A stretch of 64,000 bases of DNA from Paragyromitra xinjiangensis (lineage: Eukaryota; Ascomycota; Pezizomycetes; Pezizales; Discinaceae), in contig JBCAMK010000003.1 of assembly GCA_038503065.1 (NCBI GenBank), positions 3,534,001-3,598,000 on the forward strand, written 5' to 3'. The notes under the pieces were generated by a model. The model was given only the letters and a program-made list of their open reading frames with translations. It ran no database searches and was not told where the DNA came from. This document shows, piece by piece, positions 34,510-45,852 of this stretch; the stretch's first letter is position 1, and each line of letters starts with the position of its first letter. Made by a program: the position numbers and the translations under genes.

Positions 34510-37500
34510 CATTTCATGACCCGGCGTTCATGTAAGTATTTATTTTTTTTGCTGCTCGGTGCCTAAAATAGTGTATAAAAATGGTTGCTGTATGCTTGTA
34601 CGATTTTTATTTTTATTTTCAGGGGCTTTTTTTTTGGGAGTTGGAGTTATTTTGTTTATTTATTTGCTTTTTTTTGTTTTTGTTTGTGGCTTGCAATTAC
34701 CACATCACCCGTACATATCTTGTGGCTGTTTGAGCGGATCGACTTTTTTTTTCTTTAGAAAAAAAAATAGACGGAAGATTCAGAGTCGCAAAGCGGAGTT
34801 ACAGATTTAGTCGAATGGATCATACAGAGTAGATGAATCCGCTATCCTATCATCATGCCATCACTCGGTTGAGTATACTCTTTATTTTCTAGATTGCCGT
34901 GAAGCCGATCGATCTTTTGGTCCATAGATCGGTATTGATGCCTGCAGCTGGCTTCCGGTTCGAAGCGAGCCTGGCTGGCCACTATTAATGGTTCTCTTCC
35001 CGTATCACATTTTCAATTATGTAGTTCATAAGGTAGCACTCGAAAACAATGTGAAATTAGTACCTAATGATTGATTGATGGTTCATACACGCATCCAGCC
35101 CATTGGGCTATGGTGGCTAGTACATAATGAATAAACGACAGGAAATTGTTTTAATAGGTAGAGTGTATCTATGGTTAGTCTAGCTTACGGTTTTTCTTCG
35201 TACTTGACTCCTAAGTGCGCGTTTCCGTTTCAAGCTTCCTCGCGACGGTGGTATGATAGGTGAGACTGTTATATAAACTTCCTAGAGTTGACTTCACACG
35301 TCAATGCTGAGAAATAACCCTTCTACGTGCTGCCTTGAGTAGTGCTAGGGTGAGTCTTTGACGTTGGGTTGGGAGTACACGAGTCGCATACGTTGTTACT
35401 CTAAGAGGTGCTTGCAATGTAATGGATAATTTCTGTGAGAATTACAGGTAGGTGAGAGGGAAGAGCCTTGTCGCAGTGAGGAACAGATTGGCTATAGCTA
35501 GGTGTTGGTAAATGCACTAGTGGACCCGAAACCAGGGAATACCGTCGATGCATCTCTCACATCCTCACCCGTTTTCCAATAAATCAGAGGTAGGCTTGGC
35601 TGCAAGACTATCTTTTTTTGTTTCTTTTCTCGTATTGAAATTCCAAGAGCGTTCAAGGTACCCAAGGGTCCTAGAATGTATCGGAACTAGTAGACAGACC
35701 GCCAATTAAACCTAGTCTTCCCATATGCATTCTTAATGTCTTTTCCGACGATTTTCCCATAAGAAAAGCATAAATTACCTGTTGGTAAAGTAAAATTACT
35801 CAATAATTTAGCTAGGTGATACATCTACAATAAATGCTTCTGGGGATGTGTCATCCTGTGACTGTTATTGCTTCACTTGGGTGTACGTGGACGATATGTA
35901 TCTTGACACATCCCTTCATGCGGTAGAGCAGTTAACCTATCCAAAAATTTGATCGACTACTTGCTGACCTTGATAGTAGAATAAACGTTCTTGGCCAAAA
36001 CAAATCATAGGGGTTGAAACTCTCAGCTTCAAATCATATCTATTTCTGTGCGGTAATAAATAACCAATAGTGTGCCTGGTTAGCCGGTTGGAAATCGATT
36101 TGATCCGGTTTGTAATGGCCTCCCAGATATTCGGTACTCGAATCAGACATCTACTAAAGACCAATTGCCAATCAATACAATTTTGTAATCTTCCATGGGA
36201 CTTCTTTTGTTCCGACCCTGCTTAGATTCCTGTAGGTACCATGGGCTGTTTCTACTTCTCAAGATTTTGAAATTGACCCAGGCTGGTAGTTGCATTTAGT
36301 GGGCCAAGTTTAATCGTTTTATCCGGCTCGGGCCCAATCATTCAAGCTTAATTCGAATAATTGCGGTTTAGGTTACAATACCTAAAAATATGACTTAGTT
36401 CGATTGCAGGCCTCGAATAAAATCGGCAGAAATTGGGAGCACAGTGATAACCAATCGACTGCAGCTTCTCCGAAAAAGACGGAGTTGTAAACTTAAGTGC
36501 AAAACCAGGCATTCCCCTTGAAAACCTGGCTATGCACCACAAGCCTGATAATTGCCATGTGCATTGAACCCAGAGAACCAAGTTTCTGAACACTAATGGC
36601 CAATACTATAAATACGAGCAGAGCAACCCTCGAATAATACTATTCCAACGGCGAACGTCTTACAAAAAGTCCCTACAGCTCGTGCGCTGGCCCGGATTGT
36701 TTCGGCAAGGGTATCAGTGTTCTGCCCACCTAACCAAAATTGCCATGATTACTGGCCCCTAATTTTCAGTAAGCCGTGGCACCACTTCGGCCGCCAATCT
36801 ACTACACACTCTTTCAGAATATCAGCCCATCTTAATTTTATGATCTCTCGTCCAAGGGTCTTCACTATATACGCTGTAGCCTTTATAGCGAGATTCTTCC
36901 TCTAAAAGATATTACCTGATGTCTATGTGTCCGACCGTAACCTGTTACCAGCCTAAGCAGTAGTTGTCCCAAACCTACGGTGTCTGAACCCCATTCGGAC
37001 GAACCATGTGGATTTATCTTGGCCTAGGGTATGAAGACTTTATTTACTTACCTCGCTGGGTATATAGGGTTCGGAGACCGAAAGATTTTGAAATTTCTAC
37101 CGTATTCCACCGAAGCATCGGGTATGGCGGCTAGATTTCTGGTGGCAGAATTTATGCCGAATTCGGGTTAAATAGGGAGGGATGTGGGGCAGGTTTCGTA
37201 TGCGAGAACTATCTGGCTGTCAGAAGCTTAGTCTATGTGTATATGAGACAGCTCTGGGAAACGTATTAATTAAGAAAAATACAGTGCTGATGAGCACTAT
37301 GCCGCTTGTCTAGAACTTAAGAGGTGCTTTTGAGTTTATCAACAAGGCTCGAGCTAGGTTGCTGCTTATATTTGAAACAAGCGATAGACATCGAAAGAGA
37401 CGTTGGTGGTATAAAAACTGCTATAGTACATATCTTTCACTCCATACAATTGATTAGTTCATACCAAATCATTAGAACCTCATCTTCCTTCTCACGGCTG

Positions 37501-39446
37501 AACCCCAAATGATGTTGGGCATCGACTCGCACTTTAAAGGCCGTGGAGAAAACCATTGCTAGGTGTTAGGACCCCTGACCTGGCAATCTGTTTGCGCGTA
37601 AAGTTCTATGGTGTGTATATATTTTGAGGCTTCACTTTAACTTGTCGTCGGCGGCTCACCTCACCATGTGTGTTTAATCACACTTTCTCCAAACGCGCAT
37701 GAACCATGCGCAAGCCTTTTCTGCGGAAAGATATGCTCGGTTCCAGAACGCCCACCTATTAAACATTCTCACATAAAACCCACAACCTGGTTGATATCGT
37801 GGATTCAGCTCTCACGGGGGAGTTCCCGCAAAAAACATAAATTTTGTGTCACCTTTTCAACTACTGTCTCTGGTTAACCAAATGCCCTGTATGGGGCAAA
37901 GGGTTATGAGGAAGATCAAATCCCGGCTCTCATTGGCTATCTAGGGCTAGCCAATTAATTGAGAGCTGGGCGTCTCATCTAGCTAGTGGCAGTCGGTGGA
38001 CGTCTTGTTCCAGTGCCAGGATGGGAGACCAAAATGCTTTCACTAAGGGTCTCCTATTGGGTGGTAAGAACTAGTTACCCTACCAAGCTTAAGCGAGTTT
38101 CCCTACCAAAATGTGCTCTGGCCTCCAGTAATTGACCAACCCAGGATATATCCCATGCGGATCGTTCAATATACAGACTGCTCTAAGTAGATCCACAGTC
38201 GATATTTCGGGGAACCAATAGACATCTATATACTGGTATCGACATTGGTACCCAGCAGCTGAAAAATCTCAGGTAGGCATAGTGCTCTTCTGGTATCTGT
38301 GATGGGCCCTAACCTTGAGAAAATTTGCTGCATAGCACCTTGCTTATTCGCCGATTTAAACCCGATATTCCGCCCTAATAACCCAGGCCCAAATCTTCCC
38401 GCGGCTGCATGCGTATTTGCCTGTCCAAGCGCCCACAGATATCCGATAAAATTGAGATTAACCTTCGCAATCAGTGCACCGGGAGAAGTCCCTTAGGAAT
38501 CCACAAAATGCACGCGTGGCACGCTCCCATCGGCCAGAGCTTCCCTCTGTAGATGAGGATGTCTCTCGAAATCAACTGAAGTGGCATCGGCGACATTGCA
38601 ATATCTTCTTGATAAAGCCTTTGCTCAATTATAACCTTGTGTATTCGCAATGGATTGAGGCCCAGGATTAAAGATAAACCTGCATGATATGCGATCATGT
38701 GCACAGAGCGCACCTCAGACGCGCGACGCTGTCAAGCTCGCTTCGTCTAAATAGTGTTGCAGAAGCGAGAAATTGTTCTTAAGAGGAAGAAGGAATTGTT
38801 TCACTACACATCCTTCGAGAACCTCCCGTATAGCTATTGTAAACCCACCTAAACCTGTATCCCCTAAACTTCGCGTTTCCGATGTCCACTCAAGGTCGAG
38901 TTTTGTTTTTGTGTAGCAAGAATTAGTCCTATCAGGGCCCAATATCATTACCGACATCCCTTCGCTGGTCGGAAACACCTTCCGGTAGGTGAGGTATCAC
39001 TCTGCGCAGCGCCAAGAATATTCTGCCAACCTTAGTTTGGAGATCGGTTGAGGTATTCTTCCCAGGGACTGTATGATACTGGTAGAGCCCTGAGCAGACT
39101 TTCATTGGTTTGCGCCTGCCTTGCTTGACGATTGACAGCCAGATACTGCTCTGCATATGCGCTGTGGTCTAAGACATGCCAGTTGGTCGTGCAATGGTCA
39201 AGTGTAAATGTGGGCTAACACATAATGCCTGCCTTCCCCATCCTTCTGGAATACGATATATGTTAGAGGTATGATTAGGATATTTGTCCAGATTGCTCGT
39301 CTCGATTTTCTAACACTTTTTGACAACGAGACTAGGTAGTGTTCATCCGGAGAGGTATCATCCCATTCCACGATCCCTATATATTGAGAATCGTCTCTGA
39401 CTTGCGTTACACCCAGTGTGTCACCAAGCGGATTGAATCAGCCGAG
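34510..39446. other. Gene-poor spacer of 4.9 kb
   Basis: No gene can be supported. 34590-34780 is T-rich (probable 3' UTR/terminator of the rhodopsin-like gene). Short minus-strand frames at 38715-39156 are open but carry no motif and shift frame. 37920-38060 holds two stem-loop candidates. Confidence 0.45.
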
Positions 39447-41450
39447 ATGGCTACTACACTTTTTCCTCCACAAGCTCTAACGTTTATCATAACAATAGTT
39501 CTATACCTTACCCAGGGGGCGAACGCAGCGGTAGACTTCCAGAAATGTTGTACCCAGGTTCCTGTCGACATAAACCTTAGACCATTCCAGTGGGACGCCT
39601 GCCATTCCGAATATAATGCCTCCGAGACCGACCCTAGAAAAAAGTACGCCCCCTCTATCTTAACAACATACGGCTGGTGTCGACAGAACTGCGAAAAGAG
39701 CGGCAAGTTCGAGATAAGCGACACAAGCCAGTGGTTGACGCCGCTCGCAGCGTGGATAATTCCTGCATCAGCATTGTTGCTCTTATTGCCAATATCGGAA
39801 CACCTCAAAAGCAATCGTCAGACTTATCAACGTACCCGGAAGCAAAAAATAATATCGCATTATATCAATAACTGGCTACATCCTATGATTGAGTATATAC
39901 AGATTTTAGGTGACCCTGCAAGCGCGTTCAATGGGTCGCTAGCGCAAATGATCGCAGACTGGCATATGTGTCTGTCACTACACCGACCTAATAACGGGAA
40001 ACGAGAGCGGGAGCTTATCTTGACTGTGATTCTCGTGGAGCAGGCAGACTTTTGGTGTCTCGCCACGAGAAACGCCTTCGAGTTGATGGCAGGTTCGGAT
40101 CGGGCAAGGGAGTACAGCAAAACTGCGTGTAAAGTCATATGGAGTGCTAGAAAGAAATTTAACACTTCAGTGGTCTTACCAATCGCTCTTTATATCGGGG
40201 TTGCCGCGGCGGTTTTCTACGACGCTTATCAAAAATTAGGGGATGGTGGTACATCGTAAGTTCTCCTCTATCTTGTATCATAACCTATCACTCACGGTTT
40301 CTGCAGTCATAGTCTTGCGTAAGTAGCCTAGCGCCCAACGCTAGCATCAAACAGTAACTGACCTAAGGAAGATATGGAGTTTGGTACAATTGGATCTTGT
40401 TTCTATCGGTCTTCAGCAATTGCTTTGCTTCTCACTCCAATCTCGATGCTGTTCGTAGTGGCACTGAGATGATCGTCCGAGGGGTTGTCGAGAACCTCAC
40501 GCTCAAGGAATTAGAGGACCTAGGATGGGATAAACAAGCAGCGCAAACTGCTTCCGATTCTTATGAAATAGCTACCCAGTCTCTACTAGCGTACCCCCTT
40601 CTTCATCCACCGATGAACCCTAGCCCAAGAGAGCTGTATGGAGGGTCTCTGGAATGCCAAGGCATACCGCTGCACAAAAGATACTGGAACACTTGGCAAT
40701 GGATCAGGTGGTTACATAAGAATGGCGTCGACATTTGCAGGCCAAGGGAAGGGATATGGCGACATAATATCTTCTGGGTGGATTGGGAAGCAAAAATTCA
40801 TCCTTGGGTATGTTCTAGAATCGGCGAATTATACACTCTCTTTCCAATCGTTTTTAGCTGTGATCTAACATTTCCATAGAGAAGCTATCTTGTAACGCAA
40901 CTTCTTTCGTGGGTTTTCGTTCTCTACTCTTGCGCCTGCGCAGCAACATGTAAGCATCAATCTCACCAGCTATTCTGAAGTTCTTCTCATGAGCTCACAT
41001 TCTCGTCTAGTGTCCTACACGACCCCAAAAGTCAGCCTAGGCTGCAGATCAATCAATCACATAATTTACGCTGCCATCTCCCTACTCAATGCCGTGATCC
41101 GCGTATTAAAGGACAATCTTGAACAATCGGGGCACAAGCGTTCCCACGCCTTCGTCTCTTCAATCTACCATTTCTTTGTTTGGCTGAATGGGGTATTTGT
41201 TCTTATAGGGGGGTCAACTTTACAGATAACAGGGGTATTCAGCAACTGTTTCTGTAAAGCTGGTATAGTGGATCGTAGTCCTAACTCTTCTATCCCTATG
41301 AGTCCGAATACTTTCGCTCATCAGTATTGGGCGAGGAGAGTTTGGCTAAGGGTAGCGTATTCAGCTTATGGGGGTGTTGCGGCGATATGTTTCCTTGCGT
41401 TGTTTGTTCGATTATATATCGCACGTGCCGTTCGAAAAGGATTGTACTAG
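39447..41450 (+). CDS. Fungal multi-pass transmembrane protein of unknown function, with a 12-nt microexon
   Basis: Five exons: 39447-40255, 40307-40318, 40372-40807, 40880-40949 and 41011-41450. They give 588 residues in frame. The N-terminus is a signal-peptide-like helix ending ...QGANA, followed by a Cys-rich ectodomain (KCCTQVPVDINLRPFQW, WCRQNCEKSG). This pattern is shared by a family of fungal hypothetical proteins with a PVDINLRP.QWD..HSEYN core. Several membrane helices follow, and a late SYTTPKVSLGCRS block typical of the same family. Exon 2 is just 12 nt (codons for SHSLA across the junctions). It is required to keep frame between LGDGGT and YGVWYNW, and the family has a comparable D-T-x-H-A/S-L-A segment there. 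The first in-frame ATG is used as the start. Function is unknown. Confidence 0.8.
40307..40318 (+). other. 12-nt microexon
   Basis: Flanked by TTTCTGCAG on the left and GTAAGT on the right, and in phase 2 on both sides. Skipping it removes four residues without shifting frame, so both isoforms are possible. Confidence 0.7.
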
Positions 41451-41796
41451 GATACAGAAGCTTGTTTGTCTTTCCTTGGTAGAATATAGCATAATAAGGC
41501 GTTTTGTTTATCATTTATGGAAATTTCGTTTTCGCTTGTTGCTCCTCAGTGCTCTAAGCTCTCAGTTTAGTTTTATAGTATCATTACTCTATTCTTTCAG
41601 AAACGATGAATTATATGATCGAAAAAGAACCTATACCTTCGGCTATATTAACCGGAACTTTGGCACAAACGAGTCGCAATCTATCACGGCCCAGAGGATA
41701 ATAGTGTGGTGCCATGTTCTTGGAGTATTTTTACTTTTTCTTAATATCCTGACCATAAGCTACATACGAGGTGATAATCTTATGCTCATCATTAGC

Positions 41797-41810
41797 TAGT
41801 AGTAGTAGTG

Positions 41811-41861
<51 letters not shown>
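41797..41861. repeat. (TAG)n trinucleotide microsatellite
   Basis: About 21 TAG units with a single interruption (a G for A). The tract is flanked by a 15-nt direct repeat (41785-41799 and 41871-41885). It lies downstream of the transmembrane gene, in non-coding sequence. Confidence 0.95.
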
Positions 41862-42402
41862 ATTCCAACCCTCATCATTAGCTAGATTTACCCCTCGAAC
41901 ATAAAAGATCCTTAGAGACCCCCACTTTCATATGGAACACTAAGAAAAACCCTCAAGGTACTGGAATGCCCTCGCGCGGGAATATTGCCATAAAACATTC
42001 TAATCAGCCGAATTTATATAGGGCAATTCTACAATTTGACAATTCTTCACCACGAGGTGCATGTAGAAATTAACTCCTTAGATATGATCTTGTTAAAGTA
42101 CGACACCTCAGCTACTAAAGCCCCGCCAATACTTACCACCTGAACTGAACCAAACTTGAATAGGAGCGGAATATTGATTGAATTAATTTATACATAGTTC
42201 ATATCCATCTCCCCACCATCATTGACCCGATCTATCTCGGGATCGGTTTAGGTTACCGCTTCTGTATTTATCTGTTTTCCTCCGTTACAAATACGCCTTC
42301 ATGAACTCTATTAGATCTGCTGTTCGTACCTGAACGCACTGGTAGTACCATAACCTGTTGGATGTACTTAATGAACTAGTCAATCAATCAACCTGAACGC
42401 AT

Positions 42403-42648
42403 ATCAGCAAAAAAATATATTTGTCTTCCAGGCCTTCAGATGCAATATGACCTTCCAGAAGCTCAGAAGACCCAGAAGACAAAATCGCACTGAAAGACAA
42501 AAAAATTGTCACCGGATTTGGCTGAATGATAACATATTAAAAGTGAAAAATTGTCTTCCTGTCCTTCAGATGGAATATGGCCTTCTGGAAGGCCCTGAAG
42601 GCCCTGAAGACATAATCTCACTGGAAGACAATATCTTTTTTTGCTGAT
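42403..42648. mobile_element. MITE-like element of 246 bp with ~26-nt terminal inverted repeats
   Basis: The ends 42403-42429 and 42623-42648 are inverted copies beginning ATCAGC, then seven A's, and ending GTCTTCC, with one or two differences. Inside are two 79-nt copies (42422-42500 and 42552-42630), about 80% identical by eye. Each starts TGTCTTCC and ends AAGACAA, and each can fold on itself through CTTC/GAAG-rich arms. No coding capacity. A target-site duplication is not clear (GCA may flank both sides). This fits a non-autonomous DNA transposon (MITE), but a long structured repeat of other origin is possible. Confidence 0.65.
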
Positions 42649-42908
42649 GCACTGTGAATTTTCTCTACGTTGACTTTGGCCGGGAGTGGAGTCATCGCTC
42701 GATAGGACGTGAACGGAGAAACACATCTTTAACTAGACCAGGTATACAATAAAAATGAAATCCCCAAAGTATTTCAAACGAAAAACCCCCCCAATAAGGT
42801 ATAAGTTTCAAACAACAAAGGAAAAAAAGAGCATATCTTAACAAAACAAGATTTATCTCTATCCAAAAAGTCATTTCAACCCGTCGCAAGAGTCTAAGCA
42901 TAAATAGG

Positions 42909-44582
42909 TTATAAACGTCCCGATCTAGCCATCTCTAACGACCAAATCAAACTTTCATCTCCTACAGTCAAATCTTCCGGCAAATTCCCGGCACCACTTT
43001 CGATCGTATAATCGGCTCCATGATTTAGCAAACATTTGATATAACTCTCACTTCGATGACGGATTGCCAAATGAAGTGGCGTTTGACCGTCATTGTCTTG
43101 AAGATCAATACCAGCTCCGTTATTGAGCAGGAATGTGAGCGTTGCTAGACCATCTTCCCTATGCTTCATACGACCATTTTCATACATCAAATAATGGAGC
43201 GGGGTCTGCCCATTGCTATCTCGGATATTAATATCCGCTTTACCCACTAGTAGCACTTCGATCACAAGGATACTGCCGTATGACACTGCACAGAAAAGTG
43301 CAGTCCGACCTTTGAGACCCCGAGCGTTGGAATCGGCTCCGTGATCGAGAAGTAACTGGACGAGTTCCTTCTTACGACCCTGTACTGCTATGAGAAGAGC
43401 GGCTATTCCATCCCCGCGGTGAATATTTGGATCAGCTCCATTCTTTAACAGTTTTTCGACCACGGTTTCGTCTCCTGCTGCCGTTGCTTTCATGAGTGCT
43501 GTGCTTCCAAAAATGTCTTGGATATCGAGGTTATGCGCCCTCTCAACCAGCATGTTGAGTAAAGCTTCATCGAGCTCTGAGCGGGAGCGATCCATGAAGT
43601 GAAGCACAGTCCTTCCTTCACTGTTCTGAAGATCGATGTTGGCTCCTCTCTCCAACAGCAACTTCATCGCTGTTAACTCAGCGGTTCCCGCTGAACGATG
43701 AAGAGCAGTCCGGCCCTGCCCACATTGAATATCAACATTGGCCCCTCTTTCCAACAACAATCGAGCTGCGGTTTCGTTCCCCCAATCGATAGCATGGTGG
43801 AGCGCAGGCAATCCACGATCATCCTGAATATCGATCCCAGCCCCTAATTCAAGCAACAACTCAGCCATCCTAACTCTGTATTTCGCAGCGTAGTGGAGCA
43901 CAGTCGTGCCATCCGTATCTCTAGCATCTATACCAGCTCCCAACTCCACAAGTAATTGCACCATCCCCCCCAGATCCTCCGTAACTGCCAAGCGAAGCGG
44001 TGTCTCGCGGGATCTATTAAGGCCATTGATATCAACCCCTCTATCAACCAGAAGCCTGACCACCGTTGCATTTTCACAATAAACAGCCCAATGGAGAGAC
44101 GTGAATCCAACGCTGAAATCTTGGATGACGGCACTAGCTCCCTTCTCCAGAAGAAGCTTAACCGTTTGGTCTCTTCCGGAATCTTTCTCTATTCCATCAA
44201 TCCAGACAACACGACAGCTTAGACAAGCTTTTTCCGTACACCAAGCCATGGCCCTTCCATTCTTGCAGGTAGGCACGAGGGTTTTCTCATCGGCGACATG
44301 GATCCCCTGGTCCAATATCTCCCGAATTTTGTCCTCGCATCCGTTTACCGCTGCAAGATAAAGGGCAGTCACGCCGTACCTCTTTTTACAAGTTACAAAC
44401 TTGAGGAGACGTGGAGCCAAGAGGGCGGCTAGGCGATGATCTGTTTGGAGGAGCGCATAGGTGGTTTTTGCATCGAAATCTTTGACGATTTCGAGGAGGA
44501 GTTCGTTTGGGAGGGTGAGAAGCGACATTATGTGAAGGGCGATGTCAGCTGATGCTGGTGGTGTGGAACTCTGGCGGTTCAT
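42909..44582 (-). CDS. F-box and ankyrin-repeat protein (557 aa)
   Basis: A single-exon gene. An F-box-like segment at residues 19-60 (MSLLTLPNELLLEIV ... YALLQTDHRLAALLAP) is followed by about twelve ankyrin repeats with the usual GxTxLHxA..., LLxxGAxxDxxD pattern, to near the C-terminus. An insert after the first repeat carries clustered cysteines (WCTEKACLSC) and VVWIDGIE. F-box-ankyrin proteins usually bridge SCF ubiquitin ligase (Skp1 contact by the F-box) to substrates bound by the repeats; the target is unknown. Translation may start at Met1 (44582) or Met19 (44528). The latter aligns with the start of the paralog at 58147, which shares the F-box and the VxWxDG insert. Telomere-like TTAGGG motifs lie directly upstream. 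Confidence 0.88.
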   Translation of the reverse strand: MNRQSSTPPASADIALHIMSLLTLPNELLLEIVKDFDAKTTYALLQTDHRLAALLAPRLLKFVTCKKRYGVTALYLAAVNGCEDKIREILDQGIHVADEKTLVPTCKNGRAMAWCTEKACLSCRVVWIDGIEKDSGRDQTVKLLLEKGASAVIQDFSVGFTSLHWAVYCENATVVRLLVDRGVDINGLNRSRETPLRLAVTEDLGGMVQLLVELGAGIDARDTDGTTVLHYAAKYRVRMAELLLELGAGIDIQDDRGLPALHHAIDWGNETAARLLLERGANVDIQCGQGRTALHRSAGTAELTAMKLLLERGANIDLQNSEGRTVLHFMDRSRSELDEALLNMLVERAHNLDIQDIFGSTALMKATAAGDETVVEKLLKNGADPNIHRGDGIAALLIAVQGRKKELVQLLLDHGADSNARGLKGRTALFCAVSYGSILVIEVLLVGKADINIRDSNGQTPLHYLMYENGRMKHREDGLATLTFLLNNGAGIDLQDNDGQTPLHLAIRHRSESYIKCLLNHGADYTIESGAGNLPEDLTVGDESLIWSLEMARSGRL

Positions 44583-44590
44583 AATATATT

Positions 44591-44624
44591 ACCCTAACCC
44601 TTGCACATGTCAACCCTAACCCAA
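44591..44624 (-). promoter_or_regulatory. Telomere-like TTAGGG motifs upstream of the F-box-ankyrin gene
   Basis: Two copies of GGGTTAGGG-type sequence on the coding strand sit 9-43 nt above the first ATG. In fungi such motifs can be bound by Tbf1/Teb-type Myb factors. Regulatory use here is inference. Confidence 0.4.
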
Positions 44625-44955
44625 CGTTCGTTACCTATGTTTACTACAGTAAACAGCGTAGAGTAGGTACTATAACTAAAGCTAAAGTATGCTGCACCTA
44701 AGTGTTCCAGCAAAGGCCTTGAAACCAATTCCTCCAGAACCTCTAGCCAGAAGCTAAACACCCAGAGACGCTACCTCCGAAGAAGCAAACCATTTCCAAC
44801 ACCTCCAGCCCAACCCACTTACAGAAGACCACCCACATCCTGCAAGCCTTAAGTATAAAACCTCCTCCAAACAACCATCATAGCAAACCACCCCAACCGG
44901 AATAATTGAATCCGGAAAAACCTCCGCCCACCCGAACCGTAGCGAGTGACGAAAC

Positions 44956-45302
44956 ATGATCCCCCATAAACCCCCGTCTCTCCGCCATCCCGTCGTCTCA
45001 ATTCCACCACTAACTCCATCCCCCAAAACAAGATCCCAAACATGACCTCACTCCAATCCACCCCTACCCAGCCAAGCCCGCCAAGCACGATAACGACACA
45101 CGCCAAATACGTAACGAAAACCTTCCCCCCAAGCCAAACACAGCTAAGCTCTTCGGCCCGTCGCGTAACTAAGCTTCGGATCGACCACCTTGGAAGAAAA
45201 ATTCTCAACCCCGCGAGATTCTCCGAGTCCGAGTTTTTCCGGTTCTGGTCTAAGCGATGCGCTAGAAAAGGGTTTCCAGGTCTAGGAACATTTGTTGGGT
45301 GA
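44956..45302 (+). CDS. Possible small protein (86 aa) with an overlapping upstream ORF
   Basis: The candidate main frame is 45042-45302, 86 residues with a Ser/Thr/Pro-rich start and a basic C-terminal half (RKILNP, FWSKRCARKGFPG). The start context AAACATGACC is good and the leader is C-rich, as in fungal 5' UTRs. A 29-codon frame at 44956-45045 stops on the TGA that overlaps the main ATG (ATGA). No family was recognised. It could equally be the 3' side or promoter of neighbouring genes; treat as tentative. Confidence 0.3.
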
Positions 45303-45852
45303 TAAGCTGTTCCTAGCGCTGTCACAGGAAATTGTCATAGAGGAAAAAAAAGCACTCACGTCAGCAGCTACCGAAAGAAAAGTGGGAAAAAAGAACCATA
45401 ATCTCCGACACGTGAGATCCACCCCCTAGAATCACGAGTAAAAGATACTAGTTCGTGGCATAAATAGATTAATTTTTCTCCCTTTTATATGCTCAAGCAT
45501 GGGTATGTATAGACATACGACATGGAAATAAAAAACTATAAACACCAAACCCCACCAAGAGTTTCCCGCGTCCCGTCCAGTCCCCCGTATAAAAAAGTCC
45601 CAAACGAAACGATACCAAACAACCGACCAACGACCTAGAAAAGAAAGAAAAAACCCCTCCCCAAACCACGCTGAGCAGCCAACAAAGCAAATGGTAATAA
45701 AAAGAAAATATAAGTGTAGCAGCATCCAAAAGTAAAGTCAAGAGAATAGAATCAAAGGCGCCCGAGGCCAAATGTCCCAAAAAAAATAAATATAGATCCT
45801 TCACAAAACAATGCTAGAAACAAAACAGAAACAAAACCGGTGGAGGAAAGAA

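Noticed and set aside
37980..38060. 5S rRNA gene
   Set aside because: Only one short word matches; the internal control region and the 5' half do not.
38715..39156. Two overlapping minus-strand frames that might be one broken gene
   Set aside because: I could not find a phase-consistent junction or a recognisable domain.
45432..45804. Two minus-strand hydrophobic frames
   Set aside because: They lie in A-rich sequence expected to be the 3' UTR of the ammonium permease, and have no motif.
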